19,877 nucleotides of DNA from an uncultured Selenomonas sp. (GCA_905373085.1 CAJPRR010000026.1:1-19877), one strand, 5' to 3'. Positions 6,695 through 14,677 are shown, counted from the stretch's first letter. The notes: generated by a model from the sequence alone, not told the origin. A program made the numbers and translations.

Positions 6695-7999
6695 ATGAAA
6701 GAGATCAAGATCGGCATGCTGGGCTTCGGCACGGTCGGCACGGGCGTCGTGCGCGTGCTTCGCGAGAACGAGCGCGAGATCACGGCGAAGGCGGGCGTGA
6801 AGCTCACGCTGAAGTCCGTGCTCGTGCGCGACGCGAAGAAAGAGCGTCCCTATATGGAGGGACTGCACCTGACCGAGAATGTCTATGAAATACTGGACGA
6901 TGAGGAAATCGACATCGTCATCGAGCTTTTGGGCGGCATCCATCCGGCGCGCGAGTACATGCTGCTCGCGATGGAGAAGGGCAAGAACGTCGTGACGGCG
7001 AACAAGGACGTCGTGGCGCAGTTCGGCAAGGACATGTTCGAGGCGATGGAAAAACACGGCGTGGATTTCCACTTCGAGGCGAGCGTCGGCGGCGGCATCC
7101 CCATCGTCATGCCGCTGAAACAGTGCCTGACGGCGAATCGCGTCACGGAAATCATGGGCATCATCAACGGCACGACGAACTACATGCTCTCGCAGATGGC
7201 GGAAAAAGGCTCCGACTACGACAGCGTACTCAAGGAGGCTCAGGCGAAGGGCTATGCCGAGGCGAATCCTGCAGCTGACGTCGAGGGTTTCGATGCGGCG
7301 CGCAAGATCGCGATCCTCGCGTCCATCGCCTTCAATACGCGCATCCGCTTCGAAGACGTCGCGGTCGAAGGCATCACGAGGATCACGCCCGAGGACATCG
7401 AGTATGCGAAGGCGCTCGGCTACGTCGTGAAACTTCTGGCCATCGGGCGCGACTGCGGCGAGGCGGGCGTCGATGTGCGCGTGCATCCCGTATTTTTGCC
7501 GAAGGCGCATCCGCTCGCTTCCGTCAACGACGTCTACAACGCCATCTTCGTGCGCGGCAACGCCATCGGCGAGGCGATGTTCTACGGGCGCGGTGCAGGC
7601 TCTTTGCCGACGGCTTCCGCCGTTGTCGCCGATGTCATCGACATCGCGCGTGACATGCAGCTCGACACGTTCGGACGTCTGCACTGCACATGCTATGCGC
7701 ACAAATCGCTTTGCCCCGTGGAGGAAACGGAGGCTTCCTACTATGTGCGTCTGCTCGTCGACGATGAGCCGGGCGTTCTCGCCGCCATTGCGACGGCGTT
7801 CGGCAACCACATGGTCAGCTTGAAATCCGTCATTCAGACGAGAAGATACAAGGAGCGTGCGGAAATCGTCGCGGTCACGCATGTCGTCAAGCACAGGGAG
7901 CTGCAGGAGGCGGCGAAAGACCTCGAGAAGCTTTCTGTCGTCAGCGAGATTCGCAGCATCATCCGCGTGGAGAATCCGCAGGAGGACGGCGCATGCTGA
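6695..7999 (+). CDS. hom: homoserine dehydrogenase with C-terminal ACT domain
   Basis: NAD(P)H-dependent reduction of aspartate semialdehyde to homoserine, the branch point to threonine and methionine. The 434-residue protein has the dinucleotide-binding GFGTVG (10-15), TANK (101-104), the catalytic-domain block GIINGTTNYM (155-164) and GYAEANPAADVEGFDAARK (186-204), with E189, D195, D200 and K204 as expected active-site residues. A C-terminal ACT domain (about 350-428, including DDEPGVLAAIA) suggests feedback control, as in B. subtilis and Corynebacterium Hom. The ATG at 6695 was preferred because AAAGGTG lies about 5 bp upstream; an in-frame ATG at 6677 overlaps the pheB stop (ATGA) but has no good ribosome binding site. 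Hom overlaps thrB by 7 bp. Confidence 0.96.
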   Translation: MKEIKIGMLGFGTVGTGVVRVLRENEREITAKAGVKLTLKSVLVRDAKKERPYMEGLHLTENVYEILDDEEIDIVIELLGGIHPAREYMLLAMEKGKNVVTANKDVVAQFGKDMFEAMEKHGVDFHFEASVGGGIPIVMPLKQCLTANRVTEIMGIINGTTNYMLSQMAEKGSDYDSVLKEAQAKGYAEANPAADVEGFDAARKIAILASIAFNTRIRFEDVAVEGITRITPEDIEYAKALGYVVKLLAIGRDCGEAGVDVRVHPVFLPKAHPLASVNDVYNAIFVRGNAIGEAMFYGRGAGSLPTASAVVADVIDIARDMQLDTFGRLHCTCYAHKSLCPVEETEASYYVRLLVDDEPGVLAAIATAFGNHMVSLKSVIQTRRYKERAEIVAVTHVVKHRELQEAAKDLEKLSVVSEIRSIIRVENPQEDGAC

Positions 8000-8916
8000 A
8001 TCGAACGATCCGCGTTCGCGTGCCGGGCACGAGCGCGAACTGCGGGCCGGGTTTCGACGCCATAGGCGTCGCCTGCACGATCTACAACGATCTAGAACTT
8101 ACGCTGAAAGAGGAAGAGGGACTCGTCATCGAGGTCGAAGGAGAGGGCGCGGCAAACATCCCTGCAGATGAGCGCAACATCGTCCTTCGCGCCATCCGCA
8201 CGCTCTTGAAGCGTGCGCATCGAGACGACGAGGTCAAGGGCTTCCACATCCGCATGACGAATCACATCCCCTTGTCGCGCGGCCTTGGCAGCAGTGCAGC
8301 GGCGATCGTTGCGGGACTCAAGGCGGCGAACGCCCTCTTGGGCAACCGCTTTTCCAGACGCGAGCTTCTGCAGCTGGCGACGAACATCGAAGGCCATCCC
8401 GACAATGTGGCTCCCGCCATTTTCGGCGGCTTCACGATCAGCGTCGTCACGCGCGGCAGGGTCGAGTGCTTCTCTTTGATGCCGCGCATGCCGCTGAAGC
8501 TTGTCGTCGCTGTGCCGCAGTTTCCGCTTTCGACGCGGCTTGCCAGAAGCGTCCTGCCCGAGCAGGTGAGGATGAGGGACGCCGTTTTCAATGTGAGCCG
8601 TGCCGCACTTCTCGTCGCTGCGTTGACGAAGGGACAGCCGCGTTTTCTGTGCAGCGCTTTCGCCGACGCCCTGCACCAGCCGTACAGGGAAAAGCTCATC
8701 CCCGGCATGAGGGACGTCTTTCGCGCCGCACGCAGGGCAGGAGCGCTCGGCGCAAGCCTCAGCGGCGCAGGCCCGTGTCTCATCGCCTATACGTTGGAGA
8801 ATGAAGAGGCGGTGGGACAGGCGATGGTCGAAGCCTTTAAAGAGCATGAGATTGAGGCGCACGCGCTGCAGCTCTCCATTGATGCGCATGGTGCGAGGAT
8901 TTTGAAACATCGCTGA
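7993..8916 (+). CDS. thrB: homoserine kinase (GHMP family)
   Basis: ATP-dependent phosphorylation of homoserine to O-phosphohomoserine for threonine synthesis. The 307-residue protein has the N-terminal GHMP motif PGTSANCGPGFD (11-22), the ATP-binding PLSRGLGSSAA (93-103), EGHPDNVAPAIFGG in the middle and the C-terminal SLSGAGPCLIAY. The ATG at 7993 lies inside the end of hom (7-bp overlap) and follows GGAGGA. Threonine synthase (thrC) and aspartokinase are not in the window, so the pathway is only partly encoded here. Confidence 0.96.
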   Translation: MLNRTIRVRVPGTSANCGPGFDAIGVACTIYNDLELTLKEEEGLVIEVEGEGAANIPADERNIVLRAIRTLLKRAHRDDEVKGFHIRMTNHIPLSRGLGSSAAAIVAGLKAANALLGNRFSRRELLQLATNIEGHPDNVAPAIFGGFTISVVTRGRVECFSLMPRMPLKLVVAVPQFPLSTRLARSVLPEQVRMRDAVFNVSRAALLVAALTKGQPRFLCSAFADALHQPYREKLIPGMRDVFRAARRAGALGASLSGAGPCLIAYTLENEEAVGQAMVEAFKEHEIEAHALQLSIDAHGARILKHR

Positions 8917-8950
8917 CACGGGAAAGATGTCGCAGGTGAAGGGGTCGTAT

Positions 8951-10177
8951 ATGCGTCAGGAGGATTTCGTCAAGGCGGTGGAGGGGGCGGGCGGCACGGC
9001 CTACCTCGTCGGCGGCTGGGTGCGCGATCATTTAAGAGGCGCGGAGCCGCAGGACAAGGACTTCGTCATCACGGGCCTGGAAAGGGAAGCTTTCGCAGAA
9101 CTTTTCCCTGCCGCTTCCCTCATCGGTCACGCCTTTCCTGTCTATCTCGTGGAAATCGACGGCGTACGATCAGAAGTCGCTTTCGCGCGTCGCGAGAGGA
9201 AGGCGGGGCATGGCTATCGCGGCTTTGCCGTCGATTTTGGGGCGGAGGTCACGATCGAAGACGATCTCTTCCGCCGCGATACGCGCATCAACAGCATGGC
9301 TTACCGTTTGCCCGCGATGGAACTCATCGATCCCTATGGCGGACAGGACGACCTTGCGCATCGCGTGATTCGCGCGACGTCGCATCATTTCTCCGAAGAT
9401 CCCGTGCGGGCGCTTCGCGCAGCGCGTCAGGCGGCGGAACTGGGATTTGCCATCGACGAGGGCACGCAGGTGATGATGGCGGATTGTGCGGCAGAGCTTG
9501 CAGAAGAGCCGAAAGAGCGCGTCGTGCACGAGCTTTCGCGTGCGCTTGCCGCGCCGCAGCCCTCGTTCTTTTTTGAAGCGCTCGCGCACGCGAACCTCTT
9601 GGAATCGGTGTTCCCGGAAATCTTCGCATTGAAGGGGAAGACGCAGCCGCCCCAGTATCATCCCGAGGGCGACGCTTACTGCCATACGATGCAGATCGTC
9701 GATGTCGTGGCACGAGAGACGCGGACGCTTGAAGCGCGTTTTGCCGCACTCGTGCATGATATCGGCAAGGGAAAGACGCCCGAGGAGATGCTGCCGCATC
9801 ATTACGGGCACGAGCAGCGCGGACTCCTCGTACTCGATGCGTGGAACGCACGCATGACCCTGCCGAAATCGTGGCTTATGGCGGCGCACTTCGTCATCAG
9901 GGAGCACATGCGGGCGCCGCTTTTGAAGAAGACGGGAAAGATCGCCGACCTTTTGCTTGCGGTCAAAACAGCGGGGCTTTCATTCGCCGATTTTTGCTGC
10001 ATCATCCGAGCCGACCACGGCATTTTGCCGCAGTATCTGGTGCGTGGAGAAGAGCTGTCGCGAAAGATGATGGAAGTGCGCGGCACGAAGGCGCCGTCAG
10101 GACTTCGCGGGGCGGACGTGGGGAAATGGCTGCATGAAGCGAGGGTGCGTCTCTTGGCGCAGCTTCTTTCAACATGA
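8951..10177 (+). CDS. cca: CCA tRNA nucleotidyltransferase with HD domain (class II, E. coli-like)
   Basis: Adds or repairs the 3'-CCA end of tRNAs. The 408-residue protein has the nucleotidyltransferase GGWVRD (21-26), metal-binding D35-x-D37 (DKD), EDDLFRRDTRINSMA (103-117) with the RRD motif, and SEDPVRALRAARQ (148-160), the class II EDxxR element. A C-terminal HD domain follows, with H269-D270 in LVHDIGKGKTP and LPHHYGHEQRG (281-291). Domain order and length match E. coli Cca (about 412 residues), including ARRERKAGHGYRGF, rather than the HD-lacking bacillar enzyme. The ATG at 8951 was chosen because AGGTGAAGGGG lies about 6 bp upstream; an in-frame ATG at 8927 adds 8 residues and has a poorly spaced site. 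Whether the HD domain has phosphatase or phosphodiesterase activity cannot be read from sequence. Confidence 0.9.
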   Translation: MRQEDFVKAVEGAGGTAYLVGGWVRDHLRGAEPQDKDFVITGLEREAFAELFPAASLIGHAFPVYLVEIDGVRSEVAFARRERKAGHGYRGFAVDFGAEVTIEDDLFRRDTRINSMAYRLPAMELIDPYGGQDDLAHRVIRATSHHFSEDPVRALRAARQAAELGFAIDEGTQVMMADCAAELAEEPKERVVHELSRALAAPQPSFFFEALAHANLLESVFPEIFALKGKTQPPQYHPEGDAYCHTMQIVDVVARETRTLEARFAALVHDIGKGKTPEEMLPHHYGHEQRGLLVLDAWNARMTLPKSWLMAAHFVIREHMRAPLLKKTGKIADLLLAVKTAGLSFADFCCIIRADHGILPQYLVRGEELSRKMMEVRGTKAPSGLRGADVGKWLHEARVRLLAQLLST

Positions 10178-10239
10178 GATCTGCTGTGGAACGCACTTTT
10201 GAACTGGATTTGTCGGAAACGGCACGGGCGCGAGTCTCC

Positions 10240-10268
10240 TTTACAAGCGCGAAGAAATTCCTTATAAT
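10240..10268 (+). promoter_or_regulatory. near-consensus sigma-A promoter before the carbonic anhydrase-like gene
   Basis: TTTACA (10240-10245) and TATAAT (10263-10268) are separated by exactly 17 bp; the -35 box matches TTGACA at 5 of 6 positions. The predicted start is near 10275, giving a leader of about 36 nt that includes GGGAGGG. It should drive the gamma-carbonic anhydrase-like gene, ndk and probably pduO, up to the terminator at 11854. Confidence 0.78.
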
Positions 10269-10310
10269 AGTTCTGTCAGATAAGGGAAGAAGGGAAAGGG
10301 AGGGATTCGC

Positions 10311-10850
10311 ATGGCAGTCATCCTGCCCTACAAAGGAAAAGTGCCGAAGATCGACCCGACGGCGCTCATCGCGCCGAACGCTGCGATCATCGGCGATGTG
10401 ACGATCATGGAAGGAGCGAACATCTGGTTCAATGCGGTCATCCGCGGCGATCTGCAGCCCGTCGTCATCGGCAGGTATACGAACGTCCAGGACAATGCGA
10501 CGGTTCATGTCATGGGCGATGCGCCGACGATCGTCGGCGACTATGTGACGATCGGGCATAACACGCTGATTCATTGCAGCAAGATCGGCAACAACTGTCT
10601 GATCGGCATGGGATCCACCTTGCTCGGCTACACGGAGATCGGCGAAAACACGATCATCGGGGCAGCGACGCTTCTGACCCAGCACAAGAAGATTCCGCAC
10701 GATTCCCTGGTCTACGGCAATCCTTCGCGCATCATCCGTGCGCTGCGCGATGACGAGGTCGAGGCGGTTCGCGCCTCGGCGATGAACTATTGCAAGCTGG
10801 CCCGAGTCTATCGGGAGGAGCGCGAAGCGCGGGAACATCAAGGGAAGTAA
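10311..10850 (+). CDS. gamma-carbonic anhydrase-like left-handed beta-helix protein
   Basis: A 179-residue hexapeptide-repeat protein of the YrdA/PaaY/gamma-carbonic anhydrase group, expected to form a trimer with metal at subunit interfaces. Hexapeptide turns run from about residue 12 to 130 (for example TALIAPNAAIIGDVTI, GDYVTIGHNTLIHC, IGENTIIGAAT). The three metal-ligand histidines are visible as H66 (VHVMG), H83 (IGHNT) and H88 (LIHC). The conserved R45-G-D47 and Q60-D-N62 are also present. The C-terminal helix (about 145-175) is typical. The ATG at 10311 follows GGGAGGG at 6 bp. True carbonic anhydrase activity varies within this group, and some members act on CoA thioesters, so the reaction is left open. 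No pathway partner is adjacent; the next gene is ndk. Confidence 0.88.
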   Translation: MAVILPYKGKVPKIDPTALIAPNAAIIGDVTIMEGANIWFNAVIRGDLQPVVIGRYTNVQDNATVHVMGDAPTIVGDYVTIGHNTLIHCSKIGNNCLIGMGSTLLGYTEIGENTIIGAATLLTQHKKIPHDSLVYGNPSRIIRALRDDEVEAVRASAMNYCKLARVYREEREAREHQGK

Positions 10851-10864
10851 AAGGAGACATGAAG

Positions 10865-11284
10865 ATGCAGGAAAAGACTTTGGTACTCATCAAGCCGGAC
10901 GCTTTCGAGAAGCGGCACACGGGCGACATCATTGCCATCTATGAGAAGGCGGGACTCAAGATCCTCGCGATGAAGCTTATGCAGATGACGCCGCGCGTGG
11001 CGCAGAAGCACTATGCCGAGCATATCGGGCGTCCCTACTATGCGGAGCTTGAAGAATTCATGACGTCTGCGCCGCTTGTCGCCATGGTGCTCGCAGGCGA
11101 CGACGCCATCGCACGCGTGCGCGAGATCAACGGCAAGACGAATCCGGCGGAGGCCGCCGAAGGGACGGTTCGCAGGCTCTACGCCGAGAGCGTCGGCAAG
11201 AATGCCGTCCACGCTTCCGACAGCCCCGAGAGCGCGGCGCGTGAGATCGCCATTTTCTTCAGCGCGATCGAAGTTCTCGACTGA
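10865..11284 (+). CDS. ndk: nucleoside diphosphate kinase
   Basis: Transfers the terminal phosphate from NTPs to NDPs through a phosphohistidine. The 139-residue product has the N-terminal LVLIKPDAF, the RPYY motif (56-59), GKTNPAEAAEGTVR and the active-site NAVHASDS with catalytic H116. The ATG at 10865 has AGGAG 8 bp upstream. An ATG two codons earlier at 10859 is only 2 bp from that site and is less likely. Length is normal. It lies 14 bp after the carbonic anhydrase-like gene and is probably co-transcribed with it. Confidence 0.95.
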   Translation: MQEKTLVLIKPDAFEKRHTGDIIAIYEKAGLKILAMKLMQMTPRVAQKHYAEHIGRPYYAELEEFMTSAPLVAMVLAGDDAIARVREINGKTNPAEAAEGTVRRLYAESVGKNAVHASDSPESAAREIAIFFSAIEVLD

Positions 11285-11327
11285 GATTTTTCCTGCCGCA
11301 TGATTTCTGAGCATTGAGGTGAAAGAA

Positions 11328-11828
11328 ATGGGCGTTTATACGAAGACAGGTGACAAGGGGCAGACGAGCCTCTATACGGGCGAGCGCGTCGACAAGAACT
11401 CGCTGCGCGTCGAGACGTACGGCTCGATTGACGAGGTGGGATCGGCGCTCGCCATGGTTCGCGCTTTTGCCACGAAGGAAGCGGTGCGCGAGAAGGTTCT
11501 CGCGCTGCTCAAGAAGCTGCCGCTTCTCATGGCCGATATCGCGAGCATCGGCGAACAGCCGACGATCACGCGCGAGGATTCGGAGATGCTCGAAAAAGAC
11601 ATCGACGCCATCGACGCGAAACTGCCGAAGCTCAATCATTTCCTCATCCCGGGCGATACGCAGGCGGGCGCGATGCTCGACCTCGCGCGCACGACCGTGC
11701 GCCGCGCCGAGCGACGCTTCTGCGCCTTGGCGAAAGAAGATGACCTCCATGAAGAAGACAGAGTCTTCCTCAACCGTCTCTCCGACTACTGCTTCATGCT
11801 GATGCGCTTGGAAGAAGCGGAAGATTGA
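11328..11828 (+). CDS. pduO: PduO-type ATP:cob(I)alamin adenosyltransferase
   Basis: Transfers the adenosyl group of ATP to cob(I)alamin to make adenosylcobalamin (coenzyme B12). The 166-residue protein has the N-terminal ATP-binding TKTGDKGQTSL (5-15), GSIDEV (32-37), the IPGD...ARTTVRRAERR block (108-130) and NRLSDYCF (149-156), all in family order. The length fits a single-domain PduO/MMAB enzyme. The ATG at 11328 follows GAGGTGA at 5 bp; an in-frame GTG at 11319 lies inside that site. No other cobalamin gene or B12-dependent enzyme is nearby, so this is probably a general salvage or assimilation enzyme, not part of a propanediol operon. An intrinsic terminator follows directly. Confidence 0.93.
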   Translation: MGVYTKTGDKGQTSLYTGERVDKNSLRVETYGSIDEVGSALAMVRAFATKEAVREKVLALLKKLPLLMADIASIGEQPTITREDSEMLEKDIDAIDAKLPKLNHFLIPGDTQAGAMLDLARTTVRRAERRFCALAKEDDLHEEDRVFLNRLSDYCFMLMRLEEAED

Positions 11829-11853
11829 GCAGAGGAACGTGAAGGAAGAAGAG

Positions 11854-11897
11854 ATGCCGCCATCAGGCAAGAGCCGCTTGATGGCGGCATTTTTTTT
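11854..11897 (+). terminator. strong intrinsic terminator after pduO
   Basis: ATGCCGCCATCA (11854-11865) and TGATGGCGGCAT (11879-11890) are perfect 12-bp arms around a 13-nt loop that can form an inner GGC/GCC pair. A run of eight T residues (11890-11897) follows at once. This is the clearest terminator in the window and separates the carbonic anhydrase-ndk-pduO unit from the EF-G-like gene. Confidence 0.93.
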
Positions 11898-11980
11898 GGA
11901 AAATTATCTCGCTGTAAAAAGCAGGATATATCTCGTTTTCAGAGAATAAAGAAAACATAAAATAACGAGGAGTTGATCAA

Positions 11981-14059
11981 ATGAAAGAGTACGCAAGCAC
12001 GAATATTCGCAATATTGCCCTTGTCGGGCACGGCAAGTCGGGCAAGACGAGCATCGCGGAGGATTGTCTTTTCAATACGGGGGCGATCAAGCGGCGCGGC
12101 AGCATCGGCGACGGGACGATGGCTTCGGACTATGAGCCGGAAGAGACGCGGCGCGAGCTTAGCATACAGACCTCGCTGCTCGCCTGCGAATGGCTCGATC
12201 ATAAGCTCAACATCCTTGATACGCCGGGATATCCCGATTTCGTCGGCGAGGTGAAGAGCGCCCTGCAGGCGGCGGACAGCGCTCTCGTCGTCATCTCGGC
12301 CGTCTCGGGCATCGAGGTGGAGACGGAGAAGGTCTGGCGCTATGCGGAAGCGCTGGATCTGCCGCGCGCTTTCTTCGTCAATAAAATCGACCGCGAGCAT
12401 GCCGACTTCCAAAGCGTCGTCAATGAGCTGCGCCTGCGCTTCGGCACGGGCGTCGTGCCGATCCAGCTGCCTGTCGGCAAGGAAGCGGCTTTTCAGGGCG
12501 TCGTCGATCTCCTCGCCATGACGGTTCGCATCAAGGAGCGCGACAAGAACAACTGCGTGGCGCTCGATGAGATCCCCGAATATATGAAGGACGAAGTGGA
12601 AGAGGCGCGGCAGACGCTCATCGAGGGTGTTGCTGAAATAAATAATGATCTTCTCGAAAAGTACATCGAGGGCGAGACGCTCGATGAGCGCGAGGTGGCG
12701 GAGGCTCTGATCGAAGGCATCGAGACGGGCAAGATCTTCCCCGTGCTCTGCGGCTCGGCCTCCTTGAACGTCGGCATGCACGCGCTCCTCAACGATATGG
12801 TCGAGTACTTGCCGGCGCCGACGGATCGAACGGTCGTGGGAACGCTTCCGGGAGGCGAGGAGCTGGCAGAGCGCACGCCGAGCGATCCCTTTTCCGCGCA
12901 GGTGTTCAAGACGATCGTCGATCCGTTCGTCGGGCGTTTGAGCTTCATCCGCATCTTCTCGGGCGAGATGAAGGGAGACGCTTCTTATTGGAACATCACG
13001 CGCGATCAGATGGAACGCGTGAGCACGCTCTACACGATGCAGGGCAAGAAGCAGATCGCCGTTGCCAAGGCGCACGGCGGCGACATCGTCGTCGCGGCGA
13101 AGCTGCAGAATACGAGCACGTCGGACACTTTCGCATCGAAGGAAGCGCCGCTCTCCTACGATGCCATCGAATTCCCCGTGCCGATGCTCGCGCAGGCCGT
13201 TTATGTAAAGAAGAAAGGAGAGGAGGACAAGGTCTTTGCGGCGCTCGCCAAGGAATGTGAGGAAGACCCGAGCCTCAAGCTCGAAAAGGATGCGGAGACG
13301 AAGGAGACATTGATTCGTGGCATCGGCGAGGTTCATCTTGAGGTTCTGCAGGAGAGGATGAAGCGCAAGTTCGGCATCGAGGCAATCTTCGCCGAACCGC
13401 GCATCGCCTACCGCGAGACGATACGGAAGAGCGTCAAGGCGGAGGGCAAGCACAAGAAGCAGAGCGGCGGTCATGGCCAGTACGGTCACGTTATGCTGGA
13501 AATCTCGCCGCGCGATGCGGGCACGGGCAACGAGTTCACGGAGAACATCTTCGGCGGCAGCGTGCCGCGCCAATATGTGCCCGCCGTGGAAAAGGGGACA
13601 GCGGAGACGCTCGCCGCCGGCATTCTCGCAGGCTATCCCGTCGTCGACGTGCGAGTCAATCTCTACGACGGCTCGTACCATACGGTCGATTCGTCGGAAG
13701 TCGCCTTCAAGACGGCGACGGCGATCGCCCTCAGAAAGGGCATTATGGAAGCTGCGCCCGTGCTTCTTGAGCCGATTTACGAGATGTGCGTCCAAGCGCC
13801 CGAATACTATATGGGCGACGTCATGGGGCAGCTCAATGCGAAGCGCGCGCGTATCCTCGGCATGGATATGATCAGCAAGGATACGAGCGAGGTGCGCGCG
13901 CAGGTGCCGCTCGCCGCGCTGCACAAGTACGCGACGGAGCTGCGCTCTTTGACGCAGGGACGCGGCACCTATACGATGCGCTTCTGCCACTATGAGGAAG
14001 TGCCGGAGAAGACGGCGCGTCAGCTCATCGAAGCGTCGAAGGAGCGCAAGGAAAAGTAA
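11981..14059 (+). CDS. fusA2: elongation factor G-like GTPase (EF-G paralogue)
   Basis: A 692-residue translational GTPase with the full EF-G layout: G domain (about 7-270), domain II (about 295-380), III (395-470), IV (475-590, with SGGHGQYGHV) and V (595-685). It differs from canonical EF-G in the G motifs. The P-loop is GHGKSGKT (16-23) in place of AHIDAGKT, switch I reads RRELSIQTS where canonical EF-G has RGITI, and G3 is DTPGYPDF (80-87), so Tyr84 replaces the catalytic His of DTPGHVDF. NKID (134-137) is intact. These traits match the EF-G-like paralogue family (PRK12740-type), not the str-operon fusA. No rpsL, rpsG or tuf is adjacent. The ATG at 11981 follows GAGGAG at 8 bp. It stands alone between a strong terminator and the ilvN promoter. 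The function of such paralogues is poorly defined. Confidence 0.9.
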   Translation: MKEYASTNIRNIALVGHGKSGKTSIAEDCLFNTGAIKRRGSIGDGTMASDYEPEETRRELSIQTSLLACEWLDHKLNILDTPGYPDFVGEVKSALQAADSALVVISAVSGIEVETEKVWRYAEALDLPRAFFVNKIDREHADFQSVVNELRLRFGTGVVPIQLPVGKEAAFQGVVDLLAMTVRIKERDKNNCVALDEIPEYMKDEVEEARQTLIEGVAEINNDLLEKYIEGETLDEREVAEALIEGIETGKIFPVLCGSASLNVGMHALLNDMVEYLPAPTDRTVVGTLPGGEELAERTPSDPFSAQVFKTIVDPFVGRLSFIRIFSGEMKGDASYWNITRDQMERVSTLYTMQGKKQIAVAKAHGGDIVVAAKLQNTSTSDTFASKEAPLSYDAIEFPVPMLAQAVYVKKKGEEDKVFAALAKECEEDPSLKLEKDAETKETLIRGIGEVHLEVLQERMKRKFGIEAIFAEPRIAYRETIRKSVKAEGKHKKQSGGHGQYGHVMLEISPRDAGTGNEFTENIFGGSVPRQYVPAVEKGTAETLAAGILAGYPVVDVRVNLYDGSYHTVDSSEVAFKTATAIALRKGIMEAAPVLLEPIYEMCVQAPEYYMGDVMGQLNAKRARILGMDMISKDTSEVRAQVPLAALHKYATELRSLTQGRGTYTMRFCHYEEVPEKTARQLIEASKERKEK

Positions 14060-14072
14060 GGAAAAAATCTTG

Positions 14073-14101
14073 TTGACAAACCGAGGCGATGTTGCCATAA
14101 T
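14073..14101 (+). promoter_or_regulatory. strong promoter for ilvN-ilvC
   Basis: A perfect -35 TTGACA (14073-14078) is 17 bp from CATAAT (14096-14101), a 5/6 -10 box. The predicted start is near 14108, leaving a leader of about 40 nt. It lies just after the EF-G-like stop codon at 14057-14059. Confidence 0.85.
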
Positions 14102-14116
14102 GTATACATGTTTACA
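14101..14116. promoter_or_regulatory. candidate operator: 16-bp palindrome at the ilvN transcription start
   Basis: TGTATACATGTTTACA is symmetric at 7 of 8 base pairs and contains the exact 8-bp palindrome TGTATACA (14101-14108). It begins at the last base of the -10 box and covers the predicted start, a usual position for a repressor. No regulator gene is adjacent. The leader (14108-14146) is too short for a T-box and has no Leu/Val/Ile-rich leader peptide. Confidence 0.45.
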
Positions 14117-14146
14117 CACTGGGAAAAAGCGGTGGGAGGATTTCAG

Positions 14147-14677
14147 ATGCGGCATGTGCTTTCCATACTCGTGAGGAATCAGTCCGGCGTACTTGTCCGT
14201 GTTGCAAGCATGTTTTCGCGGCGGGAGTTTAATATCGACAGTCTGTCTGTCGGTGTGACGGAGACCGCGGAGTTTTCCAGGATTACCGTCGTCGTGCATG
14301 GCGATGAGGAGCTGATCGACCAGATGATGAAGCAGCTCGAAAAGTTGCCTGATGTCGTCGAGGTGCAGGCGCTCCTTTCCGCCGCCTCGGTTTTCCGCGG
14401 CATGACGCTCATCAAGGTCAAGTCGGACGATGCGAATCGTCTCGACGTGCTCAAGATGGCGGAAATCTTCCGAGCACGTGTCGTCGATGTGCAGCCGACA
14501 ACCCTGATTTTTGAAATCACGGGGGACGATGCGAAGGTCACGGCATTCCTGCAGCTTCTTTCACCCTACGGCATCTTGGAAACGATCCGCACGGGTCTCA
14601 TCGCTCTTGAACGCGGCGAGCATACCATTTATGAGAATTGCGAGGAGAGAGAGTATTATGGCAAAAACTTATTATGA
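14147..14677 (+). CDS. ilvN: acetolactate synthase small (regulatory) subunit
   Basis: Regulatory subunit that activates acetolactate synthase and confers valine feedback inhibition. The 176-residue protein has an N-terminal ACT domain (about 3-75) and the typical C-terminal ALS_ss region (about 84-158, including RLDVLKMAEIFRARVVDV and IRTGLIALERGE). N11, G14 and N29, the positions linked to valine binding in E. coli IlvH, are all kept, so feedback sensitivity is expected. The ATG at 14147 follows GGGAGGA at 6 bp; the upstream in-frame ATG at 14108 coincides with the predicted transcription start and lacks a ribosome site. It overlaps ilvC by 20 bp. Its catalytic partner IlvB is about 4.5 kb downstream rather than adjacent. 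Confidence 0.94.
   Translation: MRHVLSILVRNQSGVLVRVASMFSRREFNIDSLSVGVTETAEFSRITVVVHGDEELIDQMMKQLEKLPDVVEVQALLSAASVFRGMTLIKVKSDDANRLDVLKMAEIFRARVVDVQPTTLIFEITGDDAKVTAFLQLLSPYGILETIRTGLIALERGEHTIYENCEEREYYGKNLL

Noticed and set aside
10174..10401. A 75-codon + strand open frame starting at the cca stop
   Set aside because: It runs through the near-consensus promoter and into the carbonic anhydrase-like gene in another frame, and has no recognisable motif or good ribosome site.
11898..11980. Promoter for the EF-G-like gene
   Set aside because: A promoter must exist after the strong terminator, but only weak pairs were found (TTATCT-17-TATATC at 11904-11932; TTTTCA-16-TAAAAT at 11936-11963, which would start inside the ribosome site). 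None is good enough to annotate.
14101..14117. GlnR/TnrA-like or CodY-like operator at the ilvN promoter
   Set aside because: The palindrome is 16 bp and lacks the A/T at the fifth positions of TGTNAN7TNACA, and it has no AATTTTC-type core, so neither known regulator is supported.
14060..14146. T-box riboswitch or leucine/valine attenuator before ilvN
   Set aside because: The transcribed leader is only about 40 nt, has no T-box core or terminator stem, and encodes no peptide rich in branched-chain residues.
11939..14299. A 786-codon open frame on the - strand opposite the EF-G-like gene, and similar long - strand frames opposite leuB (18107-19603), der (4117-5403) and hom (6539-7894)
   Set aside because: The translations are rich in Arg, His, Asp and Leu with no family motif, as expected for the antisense of G+C-biased codons. 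The + strand genes in the same places are unmistakable.
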